In this document: one piece after another, positions 6,852 through 14,351 of the stretch
Layout of the letters: the number at the start of each line of letters is the position of its first letter
How positions within the stretch are numbered: the stretch's first letter is position 1
Assembly (NCBI GenBank): GCA_943324395.2
Contig: CALPLL020000016.1
Span: 1-15,792, forward strand
Direction: 5' to 3'
Length of the DNA stretch: 15,792 nt
Origin: Rhizobium sp. Q54
GTDB lineage: Bacteria > Bacteroidota > Bacteroidia > Flavobacteriales > Flavobacteriaceae
Position numbers and translations under genes: made by a program
Notes under the pieces: generated by a model
Database searches by the model: none
What the model was told of the DNA's origin: nothing
Seen by the model: only the letters and a program-made list of their open reading frames with translations

Positions 6852-8003
6852 TTAAATAATACTTTTCCTTTGTGCTTTCCACCATCTTTCAGGCATTTCA
6901 TTATTACAAGCCACGATATATTCATCGTGTGAACAAGGTAATAACGAGTTTCTTTTTAATTTATTATTCAAATGTGAAATAAATGGTATTTCAATCCACC
7001 ATCTTTCTGTTTTATCACTTTTATAAAAAACTAATTCTTCCTCCTCTAAAGGCACGATATACTTCAAATAATTGTCTTTACTTCCAAATGGATATTCATT
7101 AGACCTGTAATGAAATCCTTCGATAAAATACCACATTATTTGCGAAATCAAAATCGATTCTTGTTCGGAATTACCGTGATTGAACAAACCAAATGAGGTC
7201 ACTTTATCACTAATTCCAGCATAACGAGCTAGGGAACAAATTTCCTTTCCGTTAAACCCATTGGGCGCAAATTTAATAAAATTTCCTGAATCAGACGATT
7301 TTATTGACCCTAAATCTATACTTACTAAATCGGCATCTCTAAAAACCGGCTCAGCCAAAGCTATATTATTGCAAATATCTCCTAAGCGATAAGCATCAAA
7401 AAACAATTTCTCAATTAGATCAATTTCTTCTTGAGAATTATAAAAAGTTTGATAGCCAATATTGCAATAATTGAATAAATTATTTGGTTCTTCTACTATT
7501 ATTTTGGTTAAATAAGAGCTTGAAGAAATTGGGTCACTTTCTTTTCCTAAATCATATTTGCTGTCAATAGCTACCAAATTAACCATTTGTTCCAGCTCAT
7601 CATAAGCACGATACATTGAGTAGGTTAAATCTTGTGAGCCACCAATTACAATAGGAATAATCTTGTTTTTTATCAAACTAGAAACAACACTTTTTAATGC
7701 AAAATAAGTGTCTTCAATAGAATTTCCTGGTAAAATATCTCCTAAATCAGCTATTGAAGCTTCCCAATTTCCAGGATAAAGAGAATAAAATTCTGTTCTA
7801 ATAGCAGTCAAATCCACATCGGAAATCGCTTTAGAATCTCCTCTATTGTCTAGAACTCCAATTATTGCAATTTTAATTTTATTAAGATCAGGAAATTGTT
7901 CACTGGTGTGCAATACGATTTTACTCCCTAAATGTTGGGAATTAAATCCATTTATGAGTTCTAGAACTTCGTTGCTTAAAGGTTTTAAAAAATCAAATTC
8001 CAT
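6852..8003 (-). CDS. Arginase/formimidoylglutamase-fold protein with a degenerate metal site
   Basis: A 383-residue protein with the order of motifs of the ureohydrolase (arginase, agmatinase, formimidoylglutamase) family. The three metal-binding motifs are altered. GGxHS appears as GGSQD (residues 121-125, Gln124 for His); DAHxD appears as DSKYD (147-151, Lys149 for His); and SxDxD appears as SIDLG (228-232, Gly232 for Asp). Asp147, Asp151 and Asp230 remain. Loss of both histidines and one aspartate makes a normal two-manganese hydrolase unlikely, so an annotation as an active formimidoylglutamase would be doubtful. The C-terminal part carries two RWW motifs (TERWWIEIP, PERWWKAQ). It lies between topA (67-base gap, no visible promoter, so probably cotranscribed) and gldK. 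I infer a structural or regulatory role, possibly tied to gliding/secretion by neighbourhood alone. Confidence 0.82.
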   Translation of the reverse strand: MEFDFLKPLSNEVLELINGFNSQHLGSKIVLHTSEQFPDLNKIKIAIIGVLDNRGDSKAISDVDLTAIRTEFYSLYPGNWEASIADLGDILPGNSIEDTYFALKSVVSSLIKNKIIPIVIGGSQDLTYSMYRAYDELEQMVNLVAIDSKYDLGKESDPISSSSYLTKIIVEEPNNLFNYCNIGYQTFYNSQEEIDLIEKLFFDAYRLGDICNNIALAEPVFRDADLVSIDLGSIKSSDSGNFIKFAPNGFNGKEICSLARYAGISDKVTSFGLFNHGNSEQESILISQIMWYFIEGFHYRSNEYPFGSKDNYLKYIVPLEEEELVFYKSDKTERWWIEIPFISHLNNKLKRNSLLPCSHDEYIVACNNEMPERWWKAQRKSII

Positions 8004-8025
8004 TTATACTATTTCTTTTCCTTTT

Positions 8026-8052
8026 CCCAACTCTCTCCGAAGGAAGGGGGAC
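8026..8052. repeat. Short G/C-rich hairpin-like element between topA and the arginase-fold gene
   Basis: The polypyrimidine stretch CCCAACTCTCTCC is followed by GAAGGAAGGGGGA, which can fold back imperfectly with GU pairs and one mismatch. It stands out against the A/T-rich surroundings and resembles intergenic repeat units I associate with Flavobacteriaceae genomes. A copy-number check is needed to call it a true repeat. Confidence 0.25.
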
Positions 8053-8070
8053 TGATGTTATGAACTATTC

Positions 8071-10587
8071 TTATTTCTTTTTTGTGACTGCTTTTTTGGC
8101 TAACGTTTTTTTAGCTGGAGCCTTCTTTGCTGCCGTTTTCTTAGCAGGTGTTTTTTTAGCAATTATTTCTTGAACTTGAGCTAAAGATAAACTTGTGGCA
8201 TCAATTTCTTTTCCTAATTCTATTTTTAATTTCCCTTTTAGAATTACCGATCTTCCCCAACGTGCTTTTTCTATAACAATACCTTCTTCCTTCCAATCAT
8301 GAAGTACTTTATCAATGTTTTTTTGTAATTTATCTTCAATTAATTCTTCAATATCTGATTGAGATAAATTATCAAAATTGTATTTTCTGCTTACATTGAT
8401 AAACACCCCATTCCATTTTATAAAAGGACCAAAACGTCCAACACCTTTTTGAACTCCTTCACCTTTATATACAGCTATTGGTGCGTCAGCAAGTGTTTTT
8501 TCGTCAATTAATTCTTGTGCTCTTTCTAGGGAAACATCAGTAGGGTTTTCACCTTTTGGTAATGAAATAAATGCGGCTCCAAATTTAATGTAAGGACCAA
8601 AACGCCCGTTATTGATCTCAATTTCTTCTCCTTTATATACACCTAAATTTTTAGGCAATAAAAATAGTTTTAAAGCGTCTTCAAGTGAAATATTACCAAT
8701 GTTTTGATCGGCCATTAGGCTCGCGAATTTTTTCTCTTCGTCGTCTGGGGCGCCAATTTGAGCCATTGGTCCAAATTTACCTAAACGAACCGAAATTGGT
8801 TTTCCGCTTTCTGGATGAATACCTAAAATTCTCTCTCCGCTTTCTCTTTCTGCATGTTCTTCAACTTCTTTAACTGAAGGATGGAATTTATCATAAAATT
8901 CTTGCATCATTTTAGTCCAATTCACATTTCCTTCAGCAATTTCATCAAAATCTTGTTCGACTTTTGCAGTGAAATTATAGTCTAAAATAGTTCCAAAATT
9001 TTTAACTAAGAAATCAGTAACTATGGTTCCAATGTCTGTTGGCACTAGTTTTCCTTTGTCTGAACCTGTATTTTCTTTTAGTACTTTTTCTGAAAGTTTG
9101 CCCGATTGTAAAACCAATTGAGCATATTTGCGTTCTTGGCCTTCTAAATTTCCTTTTTCAACATATTTTCTGTTGATAATAGTTGAAATGGTTGGCGCAT
9201 AAGTTGACGGTCTCCCAATTCCTAATTCTTCTAATTTTTTTACCAATGAAGCCTCGGTATATCTCGCTGCTGCTCTTGAATATCTTTCGGTTGCTGTAAT
9301 ATAATTGCAATCTAATTTTTCATTAACTTTCATCAAAGGCAACATTCCTTCTTGCTCATCTTCATCATCATCATGTCCTTCAAGATATACTTTTAAAAAT
9401 CCTTCGAAAAGCAATACTTCGCCTGAAGCCGTGAAAATTTCACCGTGATTATTGGCTTCAATTTTTACGTTGGTTCTCTCTAATTTGGCATCACTCATTT
9501 GAGAAGCCAAAGTTCTTTTCCATATTAAATCGTACAAACGTGCTTGATCTCTATCAATATTTACGGTGTGTCGAGTCATATCTGTTGGTCGAATTGCCTC
9601 GTGCGCTTCTTGAGCCCCTTTACTTTTATTGACAAAATTTCTAGGGTGAGAAAATTCAGCACCATAAGATTTAGTAATTTCTGCTTGAGCGGCATCCATA
9701 GCTTCTTTAGAAAGATTTACGCTGTCTGTTCTCATATAAGTAATGAGTCCGGCTTCGTACAATTTTTGTGCTAGTTGCATGGTAATTCCAACAGGTAAAT
9801 ATAGTTTTCTTGCTGCTTCTTGTTGTAATGTGGAAGTAGTAAAAGGTCCAGTTGGCGATTTTTTGGTTGGCTTGGTTTCTAAATCTGCTACCTTAAAGGT
9901 AGAACCTATATTTTTATTTAAGAAATCTTCGGCTTCTTTTTTAGTATTGAAATTTTTAGGCAATTTAGCCTTAAATGCTTTTCCAGCTTCGTTAGTAAAT
10001 TCGGCAACTATAGAAAAAGTGGCAACAGCATTAAAATTTTGGATTTCTCTTTCTCTTTCCACAATTAATCGTACAGAAACAGATTGAACTCGTCCCGCTG
10101 AAAGTCCGCCTTTGATTTTTCTCCATAAAACTGGTGACAATTCATATCCAACTAAACGATCTAAAACTCTACGAGCTTGTTGTGCGTTTACCAAATTATA
10201 ATCGATTTCTCTAGGATTGTCGATTGCTTTGAGAATAGCTGTTCTGGTAATTTCGTGAAATACAATTCTTTTAGTTTTGCTTTTATCCAATTTCAATTCT
10301 TCGGCTAGGTGCCAAGAAATAGCTTCTCCTTCACGGTCCTCATCACTTGCTAACCAAACCATATCGGCATTTTTAGCTAGTGTTTTTAGTTTGGAAACCA
10401 ATGCTTTTTTATCGGCAGAAACTTCATATTTAGGTTTGAACCCATTGGCAACATCTACCCCAATTTCTTTAGATGGTAAATCAGCAATATGACCATAACT
10501 TGACTCCACTTGGAAATCACTTCCTAGGAATTTTTCAATAGTTTTGGCTTTTGCAGGAGATTCTACGATTACTAAATTCTTTGTCAT
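8071..10587 (-). CDS. topA: DNA topoisomerase I (type IA)
   Basis: The start is placed at the ATG at 10587 (838 residues, MTKNLVIVESPAKAKTIEKF), where type IA enzymes begin. A longer in-frame reading to 10668 adds a non-homologous leader and contains the promoter. The enzyme relaxes negatively supercoiled DNA by cutting one strand. The Toprim domain has catalytic Glu9 and the DEDREGE metal motif (residues 82-88); the active-site tyrosine is Tyr284 in LITYMRTDS. QQARRVLDRLVGYELSP and GGLSAGRVQS are family hallmarks. The C-terminus has no CxxC zinc ribbons; instead it has repeated topoisomerase C-terminal motifs (GRFGPYIKFG, GRFGPFIKWN, and a variant ARWGRSVILKG) and ends in a lysine/alanine/proline tail (repeats of PAKK/AAKK) that should bind DNA non-specifically. 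An acidic patch (DDDEDEQE) lies in the middle. It is first in the minus-strand block. Confidence 0.97.
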   Translation of the reverse strand: MTKNLVIVESPAKAKTIEKFLGSDFQVESSYGHIADLPSKEIGVDVANGFKPKYEVSADKKALVSKLKTLAKNADMVWLASDEDREGEAISWHLAEELKLDKSKTKRIVFHEITRTAILKAIDNPREIDYNLVNAQQARRVLDRLVGYELSPVLWRKIKGGLSAGRVQSVSVRLIVEREREIQNFNAVATFSIVAEFTNEAGKAFKAKLPKNFNTKKEAEDFLNKNIGSTFKVADLETKPTKKSPTGPFTTSTLQQEAARKLYLPVGITMQLAQKLYEAGLITYMRTDSVNLSKEAMDAAQAEITKSYGAEFSHPRNFVNKSKGAQEAHEAIRPTDMTRHTVNIDRDQARLYDLIWKRTLASQMSDAKLERTNVKIEANNHGEIFTASGEVLLFEGFLKVYLEGHDDDEDEQEGMLPLMKVNEKLDCNYITATERYSRAAARYTEASLVKKLEELGIGRPSTYAPTISTIINRKYVEKGNLEGQERKYAQLVLQSGKLSEKVLKENTGSDKGKLVPTDIGTIVTDFLVKNFGTILDYNFTAKVEQDFDEIAEGNVNWTKMMQEFYDKFHPSVKEVEEHAERESGERILGIHPESGKPISVRLGKFGPMAQIGAPDDEEKKFASLMADQNIGNISLEDALKLFLLPKNLGVYKGEEIEINNGRFGPYIKFGAAFISLPKGENPTDVSLERAQELIDEKTLADAPIAVYKGEGVQKGVGRFGPFIKWNGVFINVSRKYNFDNLSQSDIEELIEDKLQKNIDKVLHDWKEEGIVIEKARWGRSVILKGKLKIELGKEIDATSLSLAQVQEIIAKKTPAKKTAAKKAPAKKTLAKKAVTKKK

Positions 10588-10607
10588 TGGATTGTATTTA
10601 ACTGCGA

Positions 10608-10615
10608 CAAAAGTA
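10608..10615 (-). promoter_or_regulatory. topA: -7 box of the topA promoter
   Basis: Read on the minus strand, TACTTTTG (10615-10608) matches TAnnTTTG exactly, 20 bases before the ATG at 10587. No TTG is present at the expected -33 distance. The position inside the extended reading frame argues for the 10587 start. Confidence 0.5.
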
Positions 10616-10736
10616 TATGATTTTTTTAAATATTGCACTTTTGATTTTTTAAAAGTATGAAAATTCATTAAAAACTCCCATTTATAAAGAGCGTTTGAAA
10701 TAGAAAAAAAAATTTAATTGGATATAAAAATCGTGC

Positions 10737-10885
10737 CAATAGCCCCGATTGTAGTGGAAAGCCCGGAGCAAAAAAAGTGTTTTTAGTTTTATGGTTTTAT
10801 AATAGCGACTGGAAGAAGCTCATTATAAAATCACAAAACAACACTTTTTTGTGAGGACTTGAAGCGGAAAGCGGGAATAGCTACC
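10737..10885 (+). ncRNA. Structured element, candidate Flavo-1-type RNA
   Basis: The topA-miaB gap (10588-10964) contains a nested fold. The outer helix pairs TAGC + CCCG (10740-10747) with CGGG + GCTA (10872-10875 and 10880-10883) around an AAT bulge. A middle helix pairs AAGCCC (10759-10764) with GGACTT (10855-10860), with one A-C mismatch. The inner hairpin is long: AAAAAAGTGTT (10771-10781) pairs with AACACTTTTTT (10840-10850), then GTTTT/AAAAC and TTTTATAAT/ATTATAAAA, closed by AGC/GCT around an 11-base loop. The conserved-looking single-stranded parts AGTGGAA and GAAGCGGAAAG, the AGCCCCG start and the GCGGGAA-TAGCT end recall the Flavo-1 motif of Flavobacteria, whose function is unknown. 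That match is from memory. Strand is uncertain because the fold is nearly symmetrical, and no promoter was found on either side. Confidence 0.55.
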
Positions 10886-10912
10886 TATATAATATAATGT
10901 TAATTCTTGGGC

Positions 10913-10925
10913 TGACAACTTGTCA
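10913..10925. promoter_or_regulatory. Palindrome TGACAA-C-TTGTCA over the miaB -33 region
   Basis: Perfect 6-base arms around one central base overlap the -33 TTG (10920-10922) of the miaB promoter. The position is suitable for a repressor operator. The right half plus the next bases, TTGTCATA, recurs in front of groES at 15622-15629. Confidence 0.45.
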
Positions 10926-10951
10926 TATTTATTGGAATTGCATTATCTTTG
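10920..10951 (+). promoter_or_regulatory. miaB: miaB promoter (Bacteroidota type)
   Basis: A TTG at 10920-10922 and a perfect -7 box TATCTTTG at 10944-10951 are 21 bases apart. Transcription would begin near 10957-10959, leaving a very short leader before the ATG at 10965. Confidence 0.65.
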
Positions 10952-10964
10952 CACTTTATAGTTA

Positions 10965-12413
10965 ATGATGAAAAAAACGATTGAAGAAAGTAAGCAAGGA
11001 GAAAGTCTTGTTTTAGAACAAAAAGCCGAAAACACGAAGAAACTTTATATTGAAAGTTATGGATGTGCTATGAATTTTTCTGACAGTGAAATTGTAGCCT
11101 CAATTTTAATGAATAATGGTTATAATACCACGCAAACATTGGAAGAAGCTGACTTGGTTTTGGTAAATACGTGTTCGATTCGGGACAAAGCGGAGCAAAC
11201 TATTCGCAAGCGTTTGGAAAAATACAATGCTGTTAAACGTATAAATCCGAAGATGAAAGTGGGAGTTTTGGGTTGTATGGCGGAGCGTTTGAAAGATAAA
11301 TTTTTGGAAGAAGAAAAAATTGTAGATTTGGTTGTAGGGCCAGATGCTTATAAAGATTTGCCGAATTTATTGAATGAAGTTGAAGAAGGTCGCGATGCGA
11401 TTAATGTGATTTTGTCGAAGGAGGAAACTTACGGTGATATTTCGCCAGTTCGATTAATGAGCAATGGAATTACGGCTTTGGTTTCGATTACGAGAGGTTG
11501 CGATAATATGTGTACTTTTTGTGTAGTTCCATTTACGAGAGGTCGTGAACGAAGTAGAGAACCACAAAGTATTTTATCGGAAATTCAGGATTTATGGGAT
11601 AAAGGGTTTAAAGAAATTACGCTTTTAGGTCAGAATGTAGATAGTTATTTATGGTATGGCGGAGGATTGAAGAAGGATTTTGTAAATGCAAGTGAAATGC
11701 AAAAGGCTACAGCGTTTGATTTTGATCAATTGTTAGAAATGGTTGCGGTTGCATTTCCAAAAATGAGAATTCGATTTTCGACCTCAAACCCGCAGGACAT
11801 GCACGAAAGCATTTTGCATATTATTGCAAAGTATGATAATATTTGTAAGCACATTCATCTTCCGGTTCAATCGGGAAGTAACCGTATTTTAAAGGAAATG
11901 AATCGTTTGCACACTCGTGAAGAATACATGAGTTTGATTGACAAGATTAGAACTATAATTCCAGATTGTTCGATTTCTCAGGATATGATTGCTGGTTTTC
12001 CAACAGAAACGGAGCAAGATCATCAGGACACTTTGAGTTTGATGGAATATGTAAAATACAATTTCGGATATATGTATTCGTATTCTGAACGCCCGGGAAC
12101 ATTGGCTGGACGCAAAATGGAAGACGATGTTTCGGAAGAAATAAAAGCTCGAAGATTGCAAGAAATTGTGGATTTACAGCAAAAACACGCTTGGTTTCGA
12201 AGTGAAGAATTTATAGGAAAAACGGTAGAAGTTTTGATTGAAAAGGTTTCAAAAAAATCGGACAGCGAATTTTCGGGAAGAAATTCACAAAGTATAACGG
12301 TGGTTTTCCCAAAAGAGAATTATAAAATTGGGGATTTTGTAAATGTGAAAATTCTAAGTTGTACGAGTGGGACTTTGAAAGGCAAAGCAGTTGGATTAAG
12401 TGAAATGAATTAA
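10965..12413 (+). CDS. miaB: tRNA-2-methylthio-N6-dimethylallyladenosine synthase (MiaB)
   Basis: A 482-residue radical-SAM methylthiotransferase that adds a methylthio group to i6A37 of tRNAs reading U-starting codons. The N-terminal domain supplies three cysteines for the auxiliary 4Fe-4S cluster: Cys34 (SYGCAMN), Cys70 (VNTCSIRDKA) and Cys104 (VLGCMAERL). The radical-SAM CxxxCxxC motif is Cys179, Cys183 and Cys186 (RGCDNMCTFCVVPFTRGRE). Further hallmarks are LLGQNVDSY, HLPVQSGSNRILKEMNR and DMIAGFPTET; a TRAM RNA-binding domain occupies about residues 415-480. Two adjacent ATGs (10965 and 10968) are equally possible starts. The first 25 residues are a polar, poorly conserved extension. It has its own promoter and is followed by the sigma-54 activator with no terminator between. 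Confidence 0.96.
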   Translation: MMKKTIEESKQGESLVLEQKAENTKKLYIESYGCAMNFSDSEIVASILMNNGYNTTQTLEEADLVLVNTCSIRDKAEQTIRKRLEKYNAVKRINPKMKVGVLGCMAERLKDKFLEEEKIVDLVVGPDAYKDLPNLLNEVEEGRDAINVILSKEETYGDISPVRLMSNGITALVSITRGCDNMCTFCVVPFTRGRERSREPQSILSEIQDLWDKGFKEITLLGQNVDSYLWYGGGLKKDFVNASEMQKATAFDFDQLLEMVAVAFPKMRIRFSTSNPQDMHESILHIIAKYDNICKHIHLPVQSGSNRILKEMNRLHTREEYMSLIDKIRTIIPDCSISQDMIAGFPTETEQDHQDTLSLMEYVKYNFGYMYSYSERPGTLAGRKMEDDVSEEIKARRLQEIVDLQQKHAWFRSEEFIGKTVEVLIEKVSKKSDSEFSGRNSQSITVVFPKENYKIGDFVNVKILSCTSGTLKGKAVGLSEMN

Positions 12414-12418
12414 AAAAA

Positions 12419-12498
12419 ATGGATAATTAATAATGGATAATTGATAATCTCAAAATAAGAAGAATTAATTGTTCATTGTTAATTATTAATTATCAATT
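12419..12498. repeat. A/T-rich direct and inverted repeats between miaB and the sigma-54 activator
   Basis: Two tandem 14-base near-copies beginning ATGGATAATT (12419 and 12433) are followed by complementary sequences. GATAATTAATAAT (12422-12434) is the exact reverse complement of 12482-12494, and AATTGATAAT (12439-12448) that of 12489-12498. The two pairings share the right arm, so they exclude each other. No T-tract follows, so it does not look like a terminator. Confidence 0.5.
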
Positions 12499-12505
12499 AA
12501 ATAAA

Positions 12506-13774
12506 ATGGAAACAATTCAATCAACAAAACAACGGTTTGGAATTATTGGGAATGACCCAAAGCTAAACCGCGCAATTGAAAAAGCGATTCAAGTTGCACC
12601 AACTGATATTTCAGTATTGGTAACAGGAGAAAGTGGTGTTGGAAAAGAAAATATTCCAAAAATTATACACTCACTTTCTCATAGAAAACACGGGAAATAT
12701 ATTGCCGTAAACTGCGGTGCTATTCCTGAAGGGACTATTGACAGTGAGCTTTTTGGCCACGAAAAAGGATCATTTACGGGAGCAACAGGAACTCGAGAAG
12801 GTTATTTTGAAGTAGCCGATGGAGGAACTATTTTTCTTGACGAAGTGGGCGAATTGCCACTGACAACACAAGTTAGATTGTTGCGTGTTTTGGAAAATGG
12901 GGAGTTTATTAAAGTTGGTTCTTCGCAGGTTCAAAAAACAAATGTGAGAATTGTGGCTGCCACCAATGTTAATTTGTTTGACGCAATAGATAAAGGAAAA
13001 TTCAGAGAAGATTTGTACTATAGATTGAGTACGGTTGATATTTCGTTACCCCCATTACGCGAGCGAAAAGAGGATATTCACCTATTATTTAGAAAATTTG
13101 CGTCTGATTTTGCTCATAAATATAAGATGCCGGCGATAAAACTAGATGATTTTGCGGTTCAAGCATTATTGCAATTTCGATGGAGTGGAAATATCCGACA
13201 ATTACGAAATGTAGCGGAACAAATATCAGTTTTAGAAACCAATCGTGAAATTTCTGCCGCTACATTGCAATCTTATTTACCAGATGAAAGCACTAATTTG
13301 CCTTCGGTTATAAAAGATAAAAAGAATAAAAGTGATTTTAGAGATGAAAGAGAAATTTTGTACAAAGTACTTTTTGACATGAAAAGTGATTTACACGATT
13401 TGAAAAAACTGACTTTAGAATTACTAAAAAATGGTGCTTCGAAAGTTCAAGAAACCAACCAACATTTGATTCAAAAAATATACGGCACCAAAGAAAGTGA
13501 TAATGAAATTGAATTTGAAGAACAAGAAGAATTAGCGATAATTCCTGTCAATAAAAAAGTTGAAATTGCAGAATTTAAAGATCATGAAGACAATTATCTA
13601 TTGGCAGAAACTGTTGAAGATGTTGAAGAAGAAGTGCTACGTTTAGAACAAAAAGAAATTGAAATGATCAAAAAATCATTAGAAAAAAATAAAGGCAAAA
13701 GAAAAGCTGCGGCAGATGAATTGGGGATTTCTGAAAGAACCTTATACCGAAAAATAAAGCAATTTGATCTTTAA
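12506..13774 (+). CDS. Sigma-54-dependent transcriptional activator (AAA+ and Fis-type HTH, no receiver domain)
   Basis: A 422-residue protein from the ATG at 12506; an upstream in-frame TTG at 12476 would only add translated repeat sequence. The AAA+ domain starts almost at the N-terminus: Walker A GESGVGKE (41-48), the sigma-54 contact loop as GSFTGA (88-93, Ser for the usual Ala), Walker B IFLDE (109-113), and the arginine-containing FREDLYYRL and [11 protein letters not shown] segments. [11 protein letters not shown] (225-235) closes the domain. A long acidic, charged linker (about 262-380) follows, then a Fis-type helix-turn-helix (about 385-420, [20 protein letters not shown]). There is no receiver, GAF or PAS domain, so control must act through the linker, a partner protein or expression level. 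It lies between miaB and lptE. Confidence 0.93.
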   Translation: METIQSTKQRFGIIGNDPKLNRAIEKAIQVAPTDISVLVTGESGVGKENIPKIIHSLSHRKHGKYIAVNCGAIPEGTIDSELFGHEKGSFTGATGTREGYFEVADGGTIFLDEVGELPLTTQVRLLRVLENGEFIKVGSSQVQKTNVRIVAATNVNLFDAIDKGKFREDLYYRLSTVDISLPPLRERKEDIHLLFRKFASDFAHKYKMPAIKLDDFAVQALLQFRWSGNIRQLRNVAEQISVLETNREISAATLQSYLPDESTNLPSVIKDKKNKSDFRDEREILYKVLFDMKSDLHDLKKLTLELLKNGASKVQETNQHLIQKIYGTKESDNEIEFEEQEELAIIPVNKKVEIAEFKDHEDNYLLAETVEDVEEEVLRLEQKEIEMIKKSLEKNKGKRKAAADELGISERTLYRKIKQFDL

Positions 13775-13782
13775 AATGGTAA

Positions 13783-13815
13783 TTGTTAAATGTCAATTAT
13801 TTTTGAATATCTTTG
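13783..13815 (+). promoter_or_regulatory. lptE: lptE promoter
   Basis: A TTG at 13783-13785 and a perfect -7 box TATCTTTG at 13808-13815, 22 bases apart, lie just after the activator stop. The -7 box overlaps the alternative TTG start at 13813, which argues that translation begins at 13825 or 13831. Confidence 0.6.
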
Positions 13816-13824
13816 GAATTTAAA

Positions 13825-14334
13825 ATGAAAATGAAAAAAATAAACTTCCTATTCGCAATTTTGTTACTGTTTACCTTCAGTAGTTGTTCAGTATATAATT
13901 TTACTGGAACAGGAAAAATTGACGCAAAATCATTTCAAGTGAATTATTTTCAAAATAATGCCCCATTGATTGAGCCAGGTATTGAAAGGATTTTCACTCA
14001 ACGATTACAAAATTTAATTCAAAATCAAACTAACCTGAATTTAACTAGTTCAAATGGAGATTTAGTTTATGAAGGTGAGATTGTAGATTACAGAATAAGC
14101 CCGATGACAGCTACTGCCGATCAAAGAACTGCACAAAACAGATTGTCAATTACGGTAAATGTTAGATTTATAAACAAAAATAAAGAAGCTGACAATTTTG
14201 AAAAAAGATTCTCTTTTTATAATGATTATGATGGTGCAAATCAGTTAGTTGGTTCAGTACTGAATGAAAATTTAGATTTTATTTTTGAAAGAATCACTCA
14301 AGATATTTTTAATGAATCGTTAGCTAAATGGTAA
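13825..14334 (+). CDS. lptE: LptE-family LPS-assembly lipoprotein
   Basis: A 169-residue outer-membrane lipoprotein. The signal sequence MKMKKINFLFAILLLFTFSSC has its lipid-accepting Cys21 after FSS; starting at the second ATG (13831) would be equally valid. The mature protein begins SVYNFTGTG and contains NNAPLIEPGIERIFTQRLQN, DLVYEGEIVDYRI and a beta-rich core (LSITVNVRFINK), matching the LptE/RlpB type that plugs the LptD barrel and helps insert lipopolysaccharide into the outer membrane. It carries its own promoter over the end of the activator gene and is followed 17 bases later by the TPR-like gene. The assignment is by fold pattern and by the usual neighbourhood in Flavobacteriaceae. 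Confidence 0.82.
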   Translation: MKMKKINFLFAILLLFTFSSCSVYNFTGTGKIDAKSFQVNYFQNNAPLIEPGIERIFTQRLQNLIQNQTNLNLTSSNGDLVYEGEIVDYRISPMTATADQRTAQNRLSITVNVRFINKNKEADNFEKRFSFYNDYDGANQLVGSVLNENLDFIFERITQDIFNESLAKW

Positions 14335-14351
14335 TCAACTGATTATTTCAA

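Noticed and set aside
9743..10087. Plus-strand open reading frame of 114 codons inside topA
   Set aside because: It is antisense to a strongly conserved catalytic region and has no promoter or start context; it is a shadow of topA codon use.
10588..10668. N-terminal extension of topA starting at 10668
   Set aside because: The added residues have no resemblance to topoisomerase I and include a perfect -7 promoter box at 10608-10615; the family N-terminus begins at 10587.
11889..12161. Minus-strand open reading frame of 90 codons inside miaB
   Set aside because: It is a shadow of the miaB reading frame, with no recognisable domain.
12414..12505. Terminator between miaB and the sigma-54 activator
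   Set aside because: The inverted repeats are almost pure A/T and are not followed by a T-run, so they do not meet the pattern seen at 1881-1913 and 15581-15613.
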